Below are positions 11,420 to 22,959 of a DNA stretch of 64,000 nt, piece by piece. A program made the position numbers and the translations under genes. Origin of the DNA: Ptychodera flava. Lineage: Eukaryota > Hemichordata > Enteropneusta > Ptychoderidae. The notes under the pieces were generated by a model that was not told where the DNA came from, did no database searches, and saw only the letters and a list, made by a program, of their open reading frames with translations. The stretch's first letter is position 1, and each line of letters starts with the position of its first letter. The stretch covers positions 20,760,941 to 20,824,940 of the forward strand of contig NW_027248278.1 in the NCBI RefSeq assembly GCF_041260155.1, given 5' to 3'.

Positions 11420-12095
11420 AACTTGCTATATAAGGGGCGCTGCACCCAACACAGGGTATCTCGCTCCAAAATCACTCTTTTGCAAATACTCATTCAATTT
11501 TAATGAATTTGTTAACCCAAGATTAAAATATTGGTTGGGTACATCTTCAAAGTTGTCAAGCTGTCGTAGGCTGCTTGATAAAGAAGTGTTAATTTTTGCA
11601 AATGTTTGCAAATTACCCAATTTCCTGGCTTATCTATTCTTCAAATTTCAAGATTTCCAAACAATTTAACTCCATACTGACTTGGTCAAATTGTCTTAAA
11701 TTTTCACATTATTTTCTATGTTGTTAAACAAAACTTTTTTTGTTTGCCAATAAAGTTCTGACATTTTGAATAAAAGGCATTTTAATTTGTATGAGGATCA
11801 TGTACTGTAAAATATGTTCAGAAGTAACCTGCCAAAAGAAGGAAATGACCACCATGTTAAAAGTGATATTTTGTTCAAATCATATGTGTCACTGCCCATT
11901 TAGGGCAACTGTTGTCAGCTCCACTTAAATATAACCAAGACTGATATCATTTTTTATATGCAAAGTAAAACATAAACTGTGTCTTTTGAAGGTTTATGGC
12001 ATGTCTGTTGAAAACTGAGACTATTAAAAGAGACTAATTTCTAACGTCTGTTAACGGTGTGTATTCTGATGTAATAATGGATTTTTATTTATTTT
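11420..12095. other. No supported feature
   Basis: AT-rich. Short ORFs on both strands without recognisable motifs. Presumed intron of the plus-strand gene. Confidence 0.4.
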
Positions 12096-12100
12096 GACAG

Positions 12101-12184
12101 TATCTTTGAATGCTATGACAATGCCTTAACAACAGATGGTAAAAGAAGTTTGTGTTGGAAGAGGAATGTGAAAGAAACGTCAAT
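12101..12184 (+). CDS. Penultimate exon of an unrecognised plus-strand gene
   Basis: ATTTTGACAG acceptor, 84-nt exon, GTAAGT donor. The single open frame reads one base, then IFECYDNALTTDGKRSLCWK..., and leaves in phase 2. The next exon candidate at 14568 supplies the missing base and continues without a stop. The phase match across 2.4 kb and two good splice sites are the support. Function unknown. Confidence 0.5.
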
Positions 12185-12890
12185 GTAAGTGGGGTATTAT
12201 GTACATATGTTGCTTCTCACATTGGTGTACCATTTTGTAGTTACAACTTGAGCTGTATCCGGTGAATGGTTTTGGGATAATTGTGTAAGTTATTATATTA
12301 CAACTCTCAAAATTTAGAGGGCCTGTAATGCTTACTTTTGATAATTGTTTTCATTATTTATATTTGTCCATTGTAAGTTGTTATTTTACTACAAAAAGAA
12401 TGTTAAAAAAACAATATTTAGCTTGTCAACATAGCATTTGTATGTGTGATTGCACTGGTATTGGAAAGCATCCGTAAGGACTTGTTTTAAACATCAGCAT
12501 CCTGGTGCACAGTATGCTGGGTAATCAGACTCAACAAGGAGCCACATGCATAAGCAGGGGAGGTCATCAACACCAGTGCTAAATAAGAGTATTTTAACAA
12601 ATATTTTTTATCCAAACACAGAACTCCTATGATCATTGAACTATTACATTCTATTGAATTACATTTCCAATGTTACTGTGCACAAGTTTATGGGCTAAGC
12701 CCTATCATGATATCATACATTTTATGACATTATCTACCACAGGTTTTCATGGATGAAAGAAATATAAAACCAGATATGAACTGAATATGCTCACGTGTTA
12801 AACAACAGGTTCATTAATAGTAGTGCGCTTCACAGAACAATAAGATATATGTTATCACTATATGAAGCAGTTTTTTTTCAACATTGCACA
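12185..12890 (+). other. Intron sequence before the satellite
   Basis: AT-rich, no ORF or recognised repeat. The left end of the satellite-bearing element probably lies here but I cannot place it. Confidence 0.4.
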
Positions 12891-14300
12891 GTACTCTCAG
12901 ATTTCAATCACTGATTACATAACTTTATTTAATATGCAAATGAGCTGTTCATTAACTTGACACTGCTCAATGCTTCATGGGACAATTAGATATCCATCAG
13001 ATCAACATTTGTAGCACGTTTCATTTAATTTAATGCTGTAATTTTAGAGTAATGTCACTAATTACAAGGTTCATTTAATATGCAAATAATCCCTACATTA
13101 ACTTGACACTATTCAATGATTCATAGCACAATTGAATATTTATCAAATCAATATCTGTAGCACGTTTCACAAAATTTGGTGCCGTAATTTCAGAGTTATA
13201 TACCTAATTACAAAGTTTATTAAATATGCAAATGAACCCTTAATTAACTTTACACTACTAAATGCTTTACAACACAGTTAGATATCTGTCAGATCAGTAT
13301 ATGCAGCAGTTTTCATCACATTTGATGCAGTTATTTCGGAGTTATATGACTAATTATAAAACTTCATGAAATATGCAAATGAGCTAATTATTACTTGACA
13401 CTGTTCATGCTTCTCAGTACAATTGGATATTTATCAGATCAACATCTGTAGCAAGTTTCATCAAATTTAACGCTGTAATTTTATAGTAATATCACTAATT
13501 ACAAAGTTCATTAAATATGCAAATAAACCCTTAATTAACTTCACACAAGTAAATACTCTACACCACAATTAGATATCTCTCGGATCAGTATCTGCAGCAG
13601 ATTTCATCACATTTGGTGCAGTTATTTTGGAGTTACATCACTAATTACAAAACTTCATAAAATATGCAAATGACCTATTTGTTAACTTGACACTGCCAAA
13701 TGCTTCTCAGTACAATTAGATATTTATCAAAACAATATCTGTACCCAATTTCAAAGACTTGGGTGCCGTAATTTCAGAGTTATATACCTAATTACAAATT
13801 TCATTAAATATGCAAATGAACCCTTAATTAATTTCACACTACTTAATGCTTTACACTACAGTTAGATATCGGTCGGATCAGTATCTGCAGCAGATTTCAT
13901 CACATTTGGTCAAGTTATATTGGAGTTATATGACTAATTACAAAACGTCATAAAATATGCAAATGACCTATTTATTAACTTGACACTGCCCAATGCTTCA
14001 AAGTATAATTAGATATATATCAGATCAATATTTGTTGCAAGTATCATCAAGTTTGGTGCAGGAATTTCAGAGTTATCTCACTAATAACAAAAGTTCATTA
14101 AATATGCAAATGAGAAGGTAATTGACATGACACTCACAGTACCATTATAATGTTCTGAGATTGTCATCTGTGAAAAGTTTCATGAAATTTTGTGCAGTAT
14201 TTCTTGATATATGTCTACACTGTCATTACTGTCTCCATAGGGAAACCATTGTACGGAAAAAAACGATATTGCATAACTTCATTAATATGCAAGCCACACT
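12890..14300. repeat. About 146-bp satellite, about nine units, each with ATGCAAAT
   Basis: ATATGCAAAT-type words recur near 12931, 13076, 13225, 13371, 13515, 13661, 13807, 13955 and 14100, a spacing of about 144-149 bp. Each unit also carries a TTAACTTGACACT-like block, a TTAGATATCTATCAGATCA-like block and a TTTCAGAGTTATAT-like block. Units are clearly diverged. The array sits in the intron between 12184 and 14568. Confidence 0.85.
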
Positions 14301-14405
14301 AACCAAAATCTAATCAGTTCTTGCAAGTAGCATATGGTACCTGTGTACCGAATCTGACTTGAATCCGTTCAGGCGTTTTTGAGTTATCGTGTAAACAGAC
14401 AGACA

Positions 14406-14469
<64 letters not shown>

Positions 14470-14525
14470 CAGACAGACAGACATCGCTATGACAATAGCC
14501 CACGTGTTTACACACGTGAGCTAAA
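14300..14525. mobile_element. Right end of satellite-bearing element: microsatellite and terminal hairpin
   Basis: After the satellite come GTTTTTGAGTTATCGTGTAAA-like sequence, a CAGA/CA/CAGA microsatellite (about 14396-14482) and a perfect hairpin CACGTGT-TTAC-ACACGTG (14501-14518). Core tandem repeats followed by a microsatellite and a hairpin near the 3' end is the layout of 'pearl'/HINE elements, the non-autonomous helentron type. Class assignment is inference. Confidence 0.5.
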
Positions 14526-14567
14526 AATGTATTAATATTATGTCTATATTCTATTTTTCTCACTCAG

Positions 14568-14670
14568 GTTTGTTGTAGACTACATCGCAATTGTGTTGTT
14601 GAAGGAGGCTGAAGTTTACCTTGTGTCAAGGAAAAGAATGGTTATGCTAAAAGAAGCAAATGATCTCTAG
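14568..14670 (+). CDS. Last coding exon of an unrecognised plus-strand gene
   Basis: Acceptor TTTTTCTCACTCAG, then FVVDYIAIVLLKEAEVYLVS... and a stop at 14668-14670 (33 codons). Its first base completes the ATG codon split by the exon at 12101-12184. The peptide has a short hydrophobic segment and a basic RKR but no domain I know. Confidence 0.5.
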
Positions 14671-16570
14671 TATTGCAACAGAAACCTAAATATATTGTTC
14701 TACAGGGATAACCTTATTGACATTTGTCCACATTCTTGTGAAATATTTTAAAACTTAAATTTTAAGGCAATTATTTAACAAAAATATCATTCAAAAGTCC
14801 TTGTCAGACACAATTATATTGATTATACATGTTCCTTGGGATGACATCAATAAGATTTTGTAAAATCGTGCCAAGATATATATGCAACTTTGTATTTTTG
14901 AGATTATTATTGTCATTGTAGATCTATTTTATTCTTAAAAACTCCCTGTCTGACTTTTTGATATTCAGTATACAGGTCCTTAGGATGACTGAAGTCAGAT
15001 ATTTTTATACAGTGAGAAAATGCAAATATTTTTTGGAGCTATTTTGTCAATTTTGGTCAAAAAGTGCTTTTGTGTAATTGGTGTTTATCTGATAGCTTTG
15101 CATTTCTTATAAAAATCCCTGGAGACTACCTAAGCCAAATCATTTTTCAAACTGGGGGAACCCATGATTTTTTATTTTTGGAGCCAATATATTAGTCTGC
15201 AAGCTTGAATGACCTTTGAATACTATACCAACCCCGAATACCTTGTAAACAATTTTGAAGACTCTGAAAATAATGTAGTTTTTTTGGTGTCAATTTGTAG
15301 TGAAATATGATCTAGAAAAAAAAGTTGTGAGGCTATGTTTTATGTAGTGCACCAACTTTAGCAAATATTTCATGGAGGAAACCCAAAACACTGATGAGGA
15401 ATTTCAATCCACAAGAAGGTATATGGCAAGATGCGCCATACCATTAAAAGAGACTGCAGTTTATTTGTATTAGCTCCAATTATTTTGTTACATAAACAAA
15501 AAAACCTGTCATGTCATCACTTAATTAAGTAAATCTACACAAAGATGGAGGCACCTGAGTGAAATCATGTGCAGATTGAATAAGATGAGTGATGAATGAT
15601 AATATCAGGTCACTTCACTACACAAACAGAATAAAGAATGATATTAATGACGACCTACCCCTCTGACACCATATAGTTTTTGATCAGTACCCTGCATATA
15701 TTTACTCCTTCCAAGGTTCGAATTTATCAGTTATCATCGACCAATTACCAGTGGTTGTCTGCTTTTAATTACAACTTTGAACTTGCTGTAGACAATGTTG
15801 ACTTACTATATGCTTGCAGTAATTGTCAAAATATAGTTGCACATTTTTATCTGAAACCAAGAAGTTTTCACATTTAATGTTACACATACTACTCGTACAA
15901 CTAGGAAGTTATTGAAATCTTTCAATTTTTCTCTGACGTCCAACATTGGAAAGTTAATGGAGCTGTTGTAAGTTTCCTTCTCACCAGTTGTTTATTTGGT
16001 GTGTATATTGCACATTGTATTCTTGGCTCATCTGTGTATAACTTAACTCCAAGTAAATCATCCGAACATTTCAAGCAAGGACCATCAAATTTTACTGTTG
16101 ATCTACAAAATTGAAAAGTGGCTGTTAAAACGGAATTCTGCCTACGAAAATTGAAAGTTCAAACTCTTTGCAAACACAATAGCATTTTGAGTGAACAAGT
16201 GGAAATAGTAATACCTCATATTGTTTGTTAAATAGGAGCAACACTGTGCCCTTTGTGGTATATTTTTAAATGACTTGCAGAAATTGATATTTATTACTAT
16301 TGTTATTATTGCCAATTGTTGTTTTGCCTAATTGAGGCACACACCTGTAGCTATCCTATGGATTATCTTGAATATTATCACAGCACAGCTACATGAGCCA
16401 CCAGGCTGCTTGTTGAAACACCTATTTGTAGGGGTTTTAACTGACTGCTAAGCTAGGCGAATTAGTATTGTAGATATTGTGAGTTCAAGCCCCATAAAAA
16501 TGCATCAGCAAGACTGCATCAAAGTTGACCACTTTTACTGTACATGTTGTTCACAAATTTAGTTCTAAGG
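14671..16570. other. Presumed 3' UTR and intergenic sequence
   Basis: AT-rich. No ORF with recognisable content. A 65-codon reading at 15680-15877 shows nothing known. Confidence 0.4.
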
Positions 16571-16639
16571 CCATCAAGAATATTTTATGGGATCTTTTAG
16601 AGTAATTTAACATGAGGGCCTGGGGGTCAGAGGAATGTG

Positions 16640-17095
16640 AGGGTAGTCACTCAAAAAATTGAAAGCTACAAGGGGGTTGATCAAAATGTGGAGAGAAAGA
16701 AGGGGGTTGCTCAATTTTTGGTACAAAATGAATTGAAATACCTCTCAGATTGCACCATTTCATCAATTTCTCAAAATTCTTGATGCGACACCCCTCTCAC
16801 TTCCTCTCCCCCTGGGGTGTTCTAAAAGTTTTACTTAGTAAAAACAAATAGAAAACACCTAATATTGCACCAGACTGCATCATTGCACTCATTAATTTCT
16901 CAAAATTTTCGACGCGGGAGAGGGGACACGCCTCTCACGCTTTCCCCCTTTGGGGTGTTCTAACAGTTTTACACAAATTGATAACATCTCTCATATTGCA
17001 CCAGACTGCATTATTGCACACACCAATCTCTCAAATTTTAGGCACGAGAGGGTACAACTCCTCTGACACTGCCCCCAGCCTCCTGCATGTTCTCC
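16640..17095. repeat. Tandem repeat, about 120-bp unit, three units
   Basis: The block ATTGCACCAGACTGCAT with CTCTCAAAATT, CTCTCAC..CCCC and GGGGTGTTCTAA recurs starting near 16735, 16852 and 16979. A GGGGGTTGCTCAA motif duplicates just before it. Confidence 0.75.
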
Positions 17096-17479
17096 TGTAC
17101 TTTCAAATTCTGCCCTTTCAGATATCTTAGTGAAAACCTTGTCATGATACCCATCCAAAGTAAACAATACTGTATGGTAAACAATACTATATGGTTGGAT
17201 AGTGGTTACAGCATGAGCTTTGTATCTACATTTTATTGTGACTTTAAATTTTCTTTGCTGGTTTCATCTTTTTCAACCATCATGAGGTAACCGATGCTAT
17301 TCTAGCAGGATATGAAAGGTCTGTACTATTGCTGTAGTTTTGTAAATGTTACAAATACATGTCTTGATATTCAACTGTTCTAAGTGTGGGGAGGGGGGAG
17401 GGATCTAATTTCTGTGTTAGAGACTGGGTTACTCAAATGCATCGGGGTTGGCAGGGGGTTACTCGAAATTTCAGAATAC

Positions 17480-18142
17480 TGTCATGTTTCTATAATTTGT
17501 ACCGGTTACTGTAAAATCTTCATTCTAGTAATTCGCCAAATTTCAACATTTCGCCACTTGGGCTTGACTTCCCACGATTTACCGGAGGTGTAATTCTCCA
17601 AAATTGGCGGCGAATTACATTTTCAAGTCTCTTTTGTTTAAATTCAATGGCAGCGCCATTCCAGGCACCCGCGTGTCTCGTGAATTCCTATGATTATGCA
17701 TGAAATGTCTCACGCAAGGTTGGACAATAGAAAGACAATGTAGTCGAACTTTTATCAGAACTGTAGCTGTTAAGTATCGCTTTTCATATTTTCACAGCTT
17801 GGATTTAAAACTATGGTATTGTGACATGTCTCATGCATACTAAGTATTAATCATCGTGAAACTAACGTTGGCAAGTTTTCTTGTCGACAAAGTATTGTAA
17901 ATTTGAGAGTCGAGACCTTGGGGACCTTGGAGTAAGCATATCTCCAGGCTCTCGGACCTAAGAGTTGCCCCAGGCAGCCATCAGGCTGACCTTGGGAAAT
18001 AAAGTTTCGAGCGCAACGTTAATTCCTGTGTCGCCTGATCTATATATATTTACTCCATCTACGCGTACCTTTGTGTGAAGTTCCCCTGACCCCGATTCGG
18101 AACAGCAGAACACTTCCTTACAATTTTCTTTACAATTTGATA
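17480..18142 (+). mobile_element. 5' LTR of a non-autonomous LTR element
   Basis: A 663-bp block starting TGTCATGTTTC is repeated directly at 19189-19847 with a few per cent difference. It is preceded by ATAC, and the same ATAC follows the second copy (19848-19851), a 4-bp target duplication. TGG at 18143 directly after the LTR can start a tRNA primer site. Each LTR has an AATAAA signal in its last third (GGAAATAAAGTTTCGAGC). Confidence 0.85.
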
Positions 18143-19188
18143 TGGTGGAGAACTAAAACCCGGTTGCAATATCGAACCTCGAGCTGCAAAGCGAGTCGTT
18201 CTGCCAATATCTGAGCTGCATGATTCCCCTAAAATGATGAAAACGAAGCCTCTCACAGCAATGCTGAATGGAATTTCCCGATAGAACTGCGAGAAGCGAG
18301 TCGCTCCCGGACACCTGAGTGAAATTCCGCGGATGACATAAAGGATGGAGAACGTAGAATTCTGACCGAAAAAAATTACAGAAGAAGGTGATATCTACAG
18401 AGGCAAGCTGAATCATTCAACCCAAGGAAGCTAGCGAAGAGCACGTCAAGGTAGATCAACCATGAGAAGATAACAGTATTAACATTTTGAAGGGTGAGCA
18501 GATTCGAGATTTGTCGAAGTTGAACAAGAGAACTGTGAATGATCGTTGGAACTGCGTGTTTTGTCTGCGAACTGAATTTGACAAGTGTTCGAGGGTTTTT
18601 TTTGTCGTCAAACAGTTAGTAAAGTAGACTGGCTTTAATTCCAAATATTGGTATTGTTCAACAGAGAAATCTAATTATTTATACTCGTTTGTCTCATCTA
18701 CGCGGGTTGGTTTGGGGGTTGGGAGTGTTTTTTTTATTAAGTGAAGATAATTATAGAGCTACGAGAATTACCGACGCTGCAGTGCTACGCGTAAGACGTC
18801 TCCGATACGAAGGGTTGGGGGGGGGGGGGGATGGAGAGTTGAATAGTTAGTTTTTAAATTTGAACATCGTCAATATGGTAATCGAAATTGTTCTAGAAAC
18901 GGATCTCACTGGGAGAAACTTTTGATCACAAACATAACCGCGGACATTGCCCGATACAGCTTGTATACATCTGCTATCAGCACTGCAACACATACATTAT
19001 TCGATTATTTTCAAAGAACGATGTCATATTTCTAATTACAAACAAAAAATTGTACTTTCCACTTGATGTTCTTCTGAAATTCTGTATTTTCCTTGTATAT
19101 TTTGTGTAAATGTAATTTTTGTAATTCATCTATATTTGAGACACCTTTTATAAGGCTTGCGGACAGGCCTTTGTGGGAGAAAGAACGA
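18143..19188 (+). mobile_element. Internal region of the LTR element (no gag/pol)
   Basis: About 1.05 kb between the LTRs. It starts TGGTGGAGAACT (possible primer site) and ends in a purine-rich GGGAGAAAGAACGA (possible polypurine tract) just before the 3' LTR. No gag, protease, RT or integrase motif, so it depends on another element. A G14 run lies at about 18818-18832. Confidence 0.75.
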
Positions 19189-19847
19189 TGTCATGTTTCT
19201 ATAATTTGTACCGGTTACTGTAAAATCTTCATTCTAGTAATTCGCCAAATTTCAACATTTGCCACTTGGGCTTGACTTCCCACGATTTACCGGAGGTGTA
19301 ATTCTGCAAAATTGGCGGCGAATTGCATTTTCAAGTCTCTTTTGTTTAAATTCAATAGCAGCGCCATTCCAGGCACCCGCGTGTCTCGTGAATTCCTATG
19401 ATTATGCATGAAATGTTTCACGCAAGGTAGGACAATAGAAAGACAAAGTAGTCGAACTTTTATCAGAACTGTAGCTGTTAAGTATCGCTTTTCATATTTT
19501 CACAGCTTGGATTTAAAACAATAGTGTCGTGACATGTCTCATGCAACCTATGTATTAATCATTGTGAAACAAGCGTTGGCAAGTTTTCTTGTCGACAAAG
19601 TATGGTAAATTTGAGAGTCGGACTTTTGGGGCCTTTGAGTGAGCATATCTCCAGGCTCTCGGAGCTAAGAGTTGCCCCAGGCAGCCATCACGCTGACCTG
19701 GGGAAATAAAGTTTCGAGCGCAACGTTAATTCCTGTGTCGCCTGATCTATATATATGTACTCCATCTACGCGTACTGTGGTCTGAAGTTCACCTTAATCA
19801 AGATTCCTGATTTGGAACAGCATGGACTTTTCTTTTACAATTTGATA
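19189..19847 (+). mobile_element. 3' LTR of the element
   Basis: 659 bp, direct copy of 17480-18142, ending TTTGATA and followed by the target duplication ATAC. The differences between the LTRs (substitutions and small indels) show that the insertion is not recent. Confidence 0.85.
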
Positions 19848-19851
19848 ATAC

Positions 19852-21295
19852 CATGAAATTCCCCAGACTCCCAGGCCGTAAATAATGATGGCTCCCTAAG
19901 CAAGTTTTTTTTTTACCACAGGAAAACATAATTGTATTCACTCTTCGTCCTTTGTTAACTTTAGAAAGTTTCATCATGTAAAATTGTGCTGTTACAAGTT
20001 GTAATGTTGAATTGTTGAAATGAATAAAATCTTGGAAAGTAAACATGATCCTGTGTCACTGTTGTTCCTGTCTTGTTTCACCATCAGAAAAAAAAATGGA
20101 TTCTAATAAATTCACACCCCATTGCTCTACCAAAACCGAAAAATTATTGACATTTTTCAGGCAAGACACGAGCGTCTCACCAGTGATACCTGTAAGTGCA
20201 AGGCAACTCTGCATAACAAGTTCACTTGAAGTTCAATATATTTATTGTATGTCCTAATATGCCAGAGTGGCATGCGGTTCAATAAAGATCAATGCTATTC
20301 TGTTCGGACGAGAGAGGTGACCATAGAGGGCGTACGTCCTACTAGTACTCGTGTGACAGGCTTGCAACCACATGGCATACTCCGGCTTCGCGCGTACTGG
20401 TTTACAAGAACCAGCTGCGCGATCGACTCAATGTGATATGTAGCGAGGCACCGAAGCGGCGCACTTCAACGGACGGAGATGAACCCACACTCCAAACAGT
20501 GGCGGCGCTCTCACTTTCGTTTCACTTCTGCTCCCGCTTTCACCACTCCAACTAGCGACAAAAATATGGTGATTTACCACATTTAGATGAACTTCAATTG
20601 ATTGCAAATTTCAATAATTCCATGATTTGTATGGCTACATTTAATTTTAAAATAAATGAATAAAGTATAAAAGATGCCTTCATGTTGGGTTTTGACGTAT
20701 ATTTGCGAATATTCGTAGGCCCTACTTTTCGTGGGTGAATATGTCTGATACAATAACGTAAGTGAAGGGTTGCACCGAAGTACAAAACACTGACGGCACT
20801 TTCATTTTTCAACTTATTGCATAATATTACACTTTGTAAAATGAGCAAGTACAATGAAACATGATCATATCTTGAAACACTGCTGCCAGGTAATGGTCAG
20901 CACTGAAATGAACTTTAAATTTATAAAAAACTATTCTCACATAAACTTTCAACACCATAAAAAGTTCACTGATGTGGAAAAAAGTTTTGAGTCTTTTGTG
21001 TAAATAAATTTAGAATAGTGGTATTTAAATTTTACTTTCTTTATTCAAATTCTATCAACACTTTACTAAATAGCAAAAGTGATTGTTTCTATCACAGGAT
21101 ACTCTCACATTGCCTCTGGCACTCATTTAAATTAATGGTAAATAATCCGTGACATTTGCAGCTTAAGTGCGTCTGAACGCCACGCTTTTACAAAATTGTG
21201 GCACACCATTAATTTTTCGCACTTCACGAGATGGTCAAATGATAATTTCATTTATCTCGTTTTAAGTGGACGAATACGTGATCGAGACATATTAT
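19852..21295. other. No supported gene
   Basis: A GC-richer stretch (20290-20560) stands out from the AT-rich surroundings but I see no clear exon or element ends. An AATAAA lies at about 20022 on the plus strand. Confidence 0.4.
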
Positions 21296-21299
21296 TTAA

Positions 21300-21530
21300 A
21301 GGGATACAGTCATCGGAGCTGTGCTCAAAGGGTGTATGGGGCCCATACGGCCAATGAAAACACTATGCCCAAGATGCGATGATTGATGAAAGTTAAAACA
21401 TGTCTGTCATGATCTACCTTGATAATCTCAATGTTACTATGATGATGGGGTGCATCTAGATGTCTTGAAGGAAATGCATTGTTTGTAAACAAGAAAGTCG
21501 CACAGGCACACTTCCGACTACTGTTTCCCT
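21300..21530. mobile_element. MITE with TTAA target duplication
   Basis: 231 bp flanked by TTAA (21296-21299 and 21531-21534). Ends AGGGATACAGTCATCGG and the complement of AGGGAAACAGTAGTCGG. TTAA duplication with short TIRs is the piggyBac pattern (Kolobok also uses TTAA). No ORF. Confidence 0.65.
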
Positions 21531-21534
21531 TTAA

Positions 21535-22695
21535 CTTAAGTGATGATGTGTATTTGGTATTTCGGTATTTCTGTTTTTAGTCTAATAGATTTATCTATTT
21601 CCAGACTGTCGGATTCGATTCGATGGGGATTTGGCCGAGGGGTGTTGAGGGTTAAATTTATTGCCAGGTGATTTGATGACATTGTGGCAAGATGTAAGAA
21701 TACAAAAAATGTAGACAAATGTCAAAGTGTTGAGGATTTATACAATCTTATGTAACTAGAGCCTTGTTGGTGGCGGCATCTTATTTCGTTCGAATTCGGT
21801 CGTCATTTGCAGTTTCTTTGTGGATGGTTTTACTTCAAGCTATTTTCAAGTGTCGACCATGTAGAGATTTATGTGGAAAAGGAAATTTGACGACTGTGAA
21901 ATTCGTGATGTAAACTAGCTACCAAAACATCCCACCAAAGCTGTATAGTTCTGTAGGTTATTAAAAATAAGTCGGTGGTTTGAAGATGGCGCAAGCGCAC
22001 TATGACGGCAAAAATTTACATAATCCCTGCATGTTTATCGTTGTTAGACACCCGGGATCATTAAAATCAAAGGAAAAATTGACAAGCGGTATAGCTGATA
22101 GTTTGCCCTTTATATATGACTATTCCAGGTATTTCCCAGTATGAATTGATTTTTCGCAAAAAAAGAAATACCGCATCTCAGGGTTTACATTGAAAATACA
22201 AGATAACGAAATTGACCTTGAACGTGAGTTCTACTCTTAGCCGAATAGCAATATCTATCCTACAAGAAAATATGTTTACATAATTCTTTATCATCACCAT
22301 TTATAAGCCCATACCAATATCTAATCATACTGACCTAATGCCTTGTATTTGGTGAAATCAAATGAGTCACCAACGTACTAATGTAGTTAAAGCAACTCTA
22401 TGAACGCCCAAGAACATCGCAGTGCTCACTTCAGCATTGTATCGCATTTAACATAATTGCATTCCCCAATAGCAGAATAGAAGTACAGTTTGGGATTCCA
22501 AATTCTTTATAGGTTTTAATGTTCAACATATTTTTCCAGCGCTCTATATTTCTGTACATAGAGTATTTGTTTTCCTGACAAGCGAAACTTGAAGTCACTC
22601 CTTTCATTTCTATGCGAACTATGTGTCAAGTCTTTCTTCTTTATCAAAAGTCACCATTTATTACACCTCTCGGTAATAAAATGCAACATTTTTTT
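21535..22695. other. No supported feature
   Basis: AT-rich sequence without recognisable coding or repeat structure. Confidence 0.4.
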
Positions 22696-22953
22696 TCATA
22701 TTAAGTCATCAGTTGAAATAATAGCTATGTAATCATCAGCATGAAATAGGACTGACTCGTTATAACCACCAATCTGTATGCCACAATGAAGCTTGTTTGA
22801 CCCCTTGGCCAAACCATTTAAAAATGGCGAAAGTGGGAGAAATGCTATCACCAGAGACTCTCCTAAACCAGTCAGTTTAATAATCATCATCGTGTACAGA
22901 AGCAATTGTACTCGAATAGGGGGCTGAGACTGCGTTGTATATTCTATTGTCAA
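22696..22953 (-). pseudogene. L1-like non-LTR retrotransposon reverse-transcriptase fragment
   Basis: The minus-strand reading has PLSPFLNGLA, then IQIGGYNESVLFHADDYIAI. These match the RT stretch 'RQGxPLSPxLFxLAxEPLA...GIxIGG...L(Y/F)ADD' of L1/Tx1-type elements, including the catalytic ADD. The RQG before PLSP is lost and the first residue of the (F/Y)ADD box is His, so the copy is decayed. There is no complete ORF2 on either side. Confidence 0.6.
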
Positions 22954-22959
22954 TTCTAT

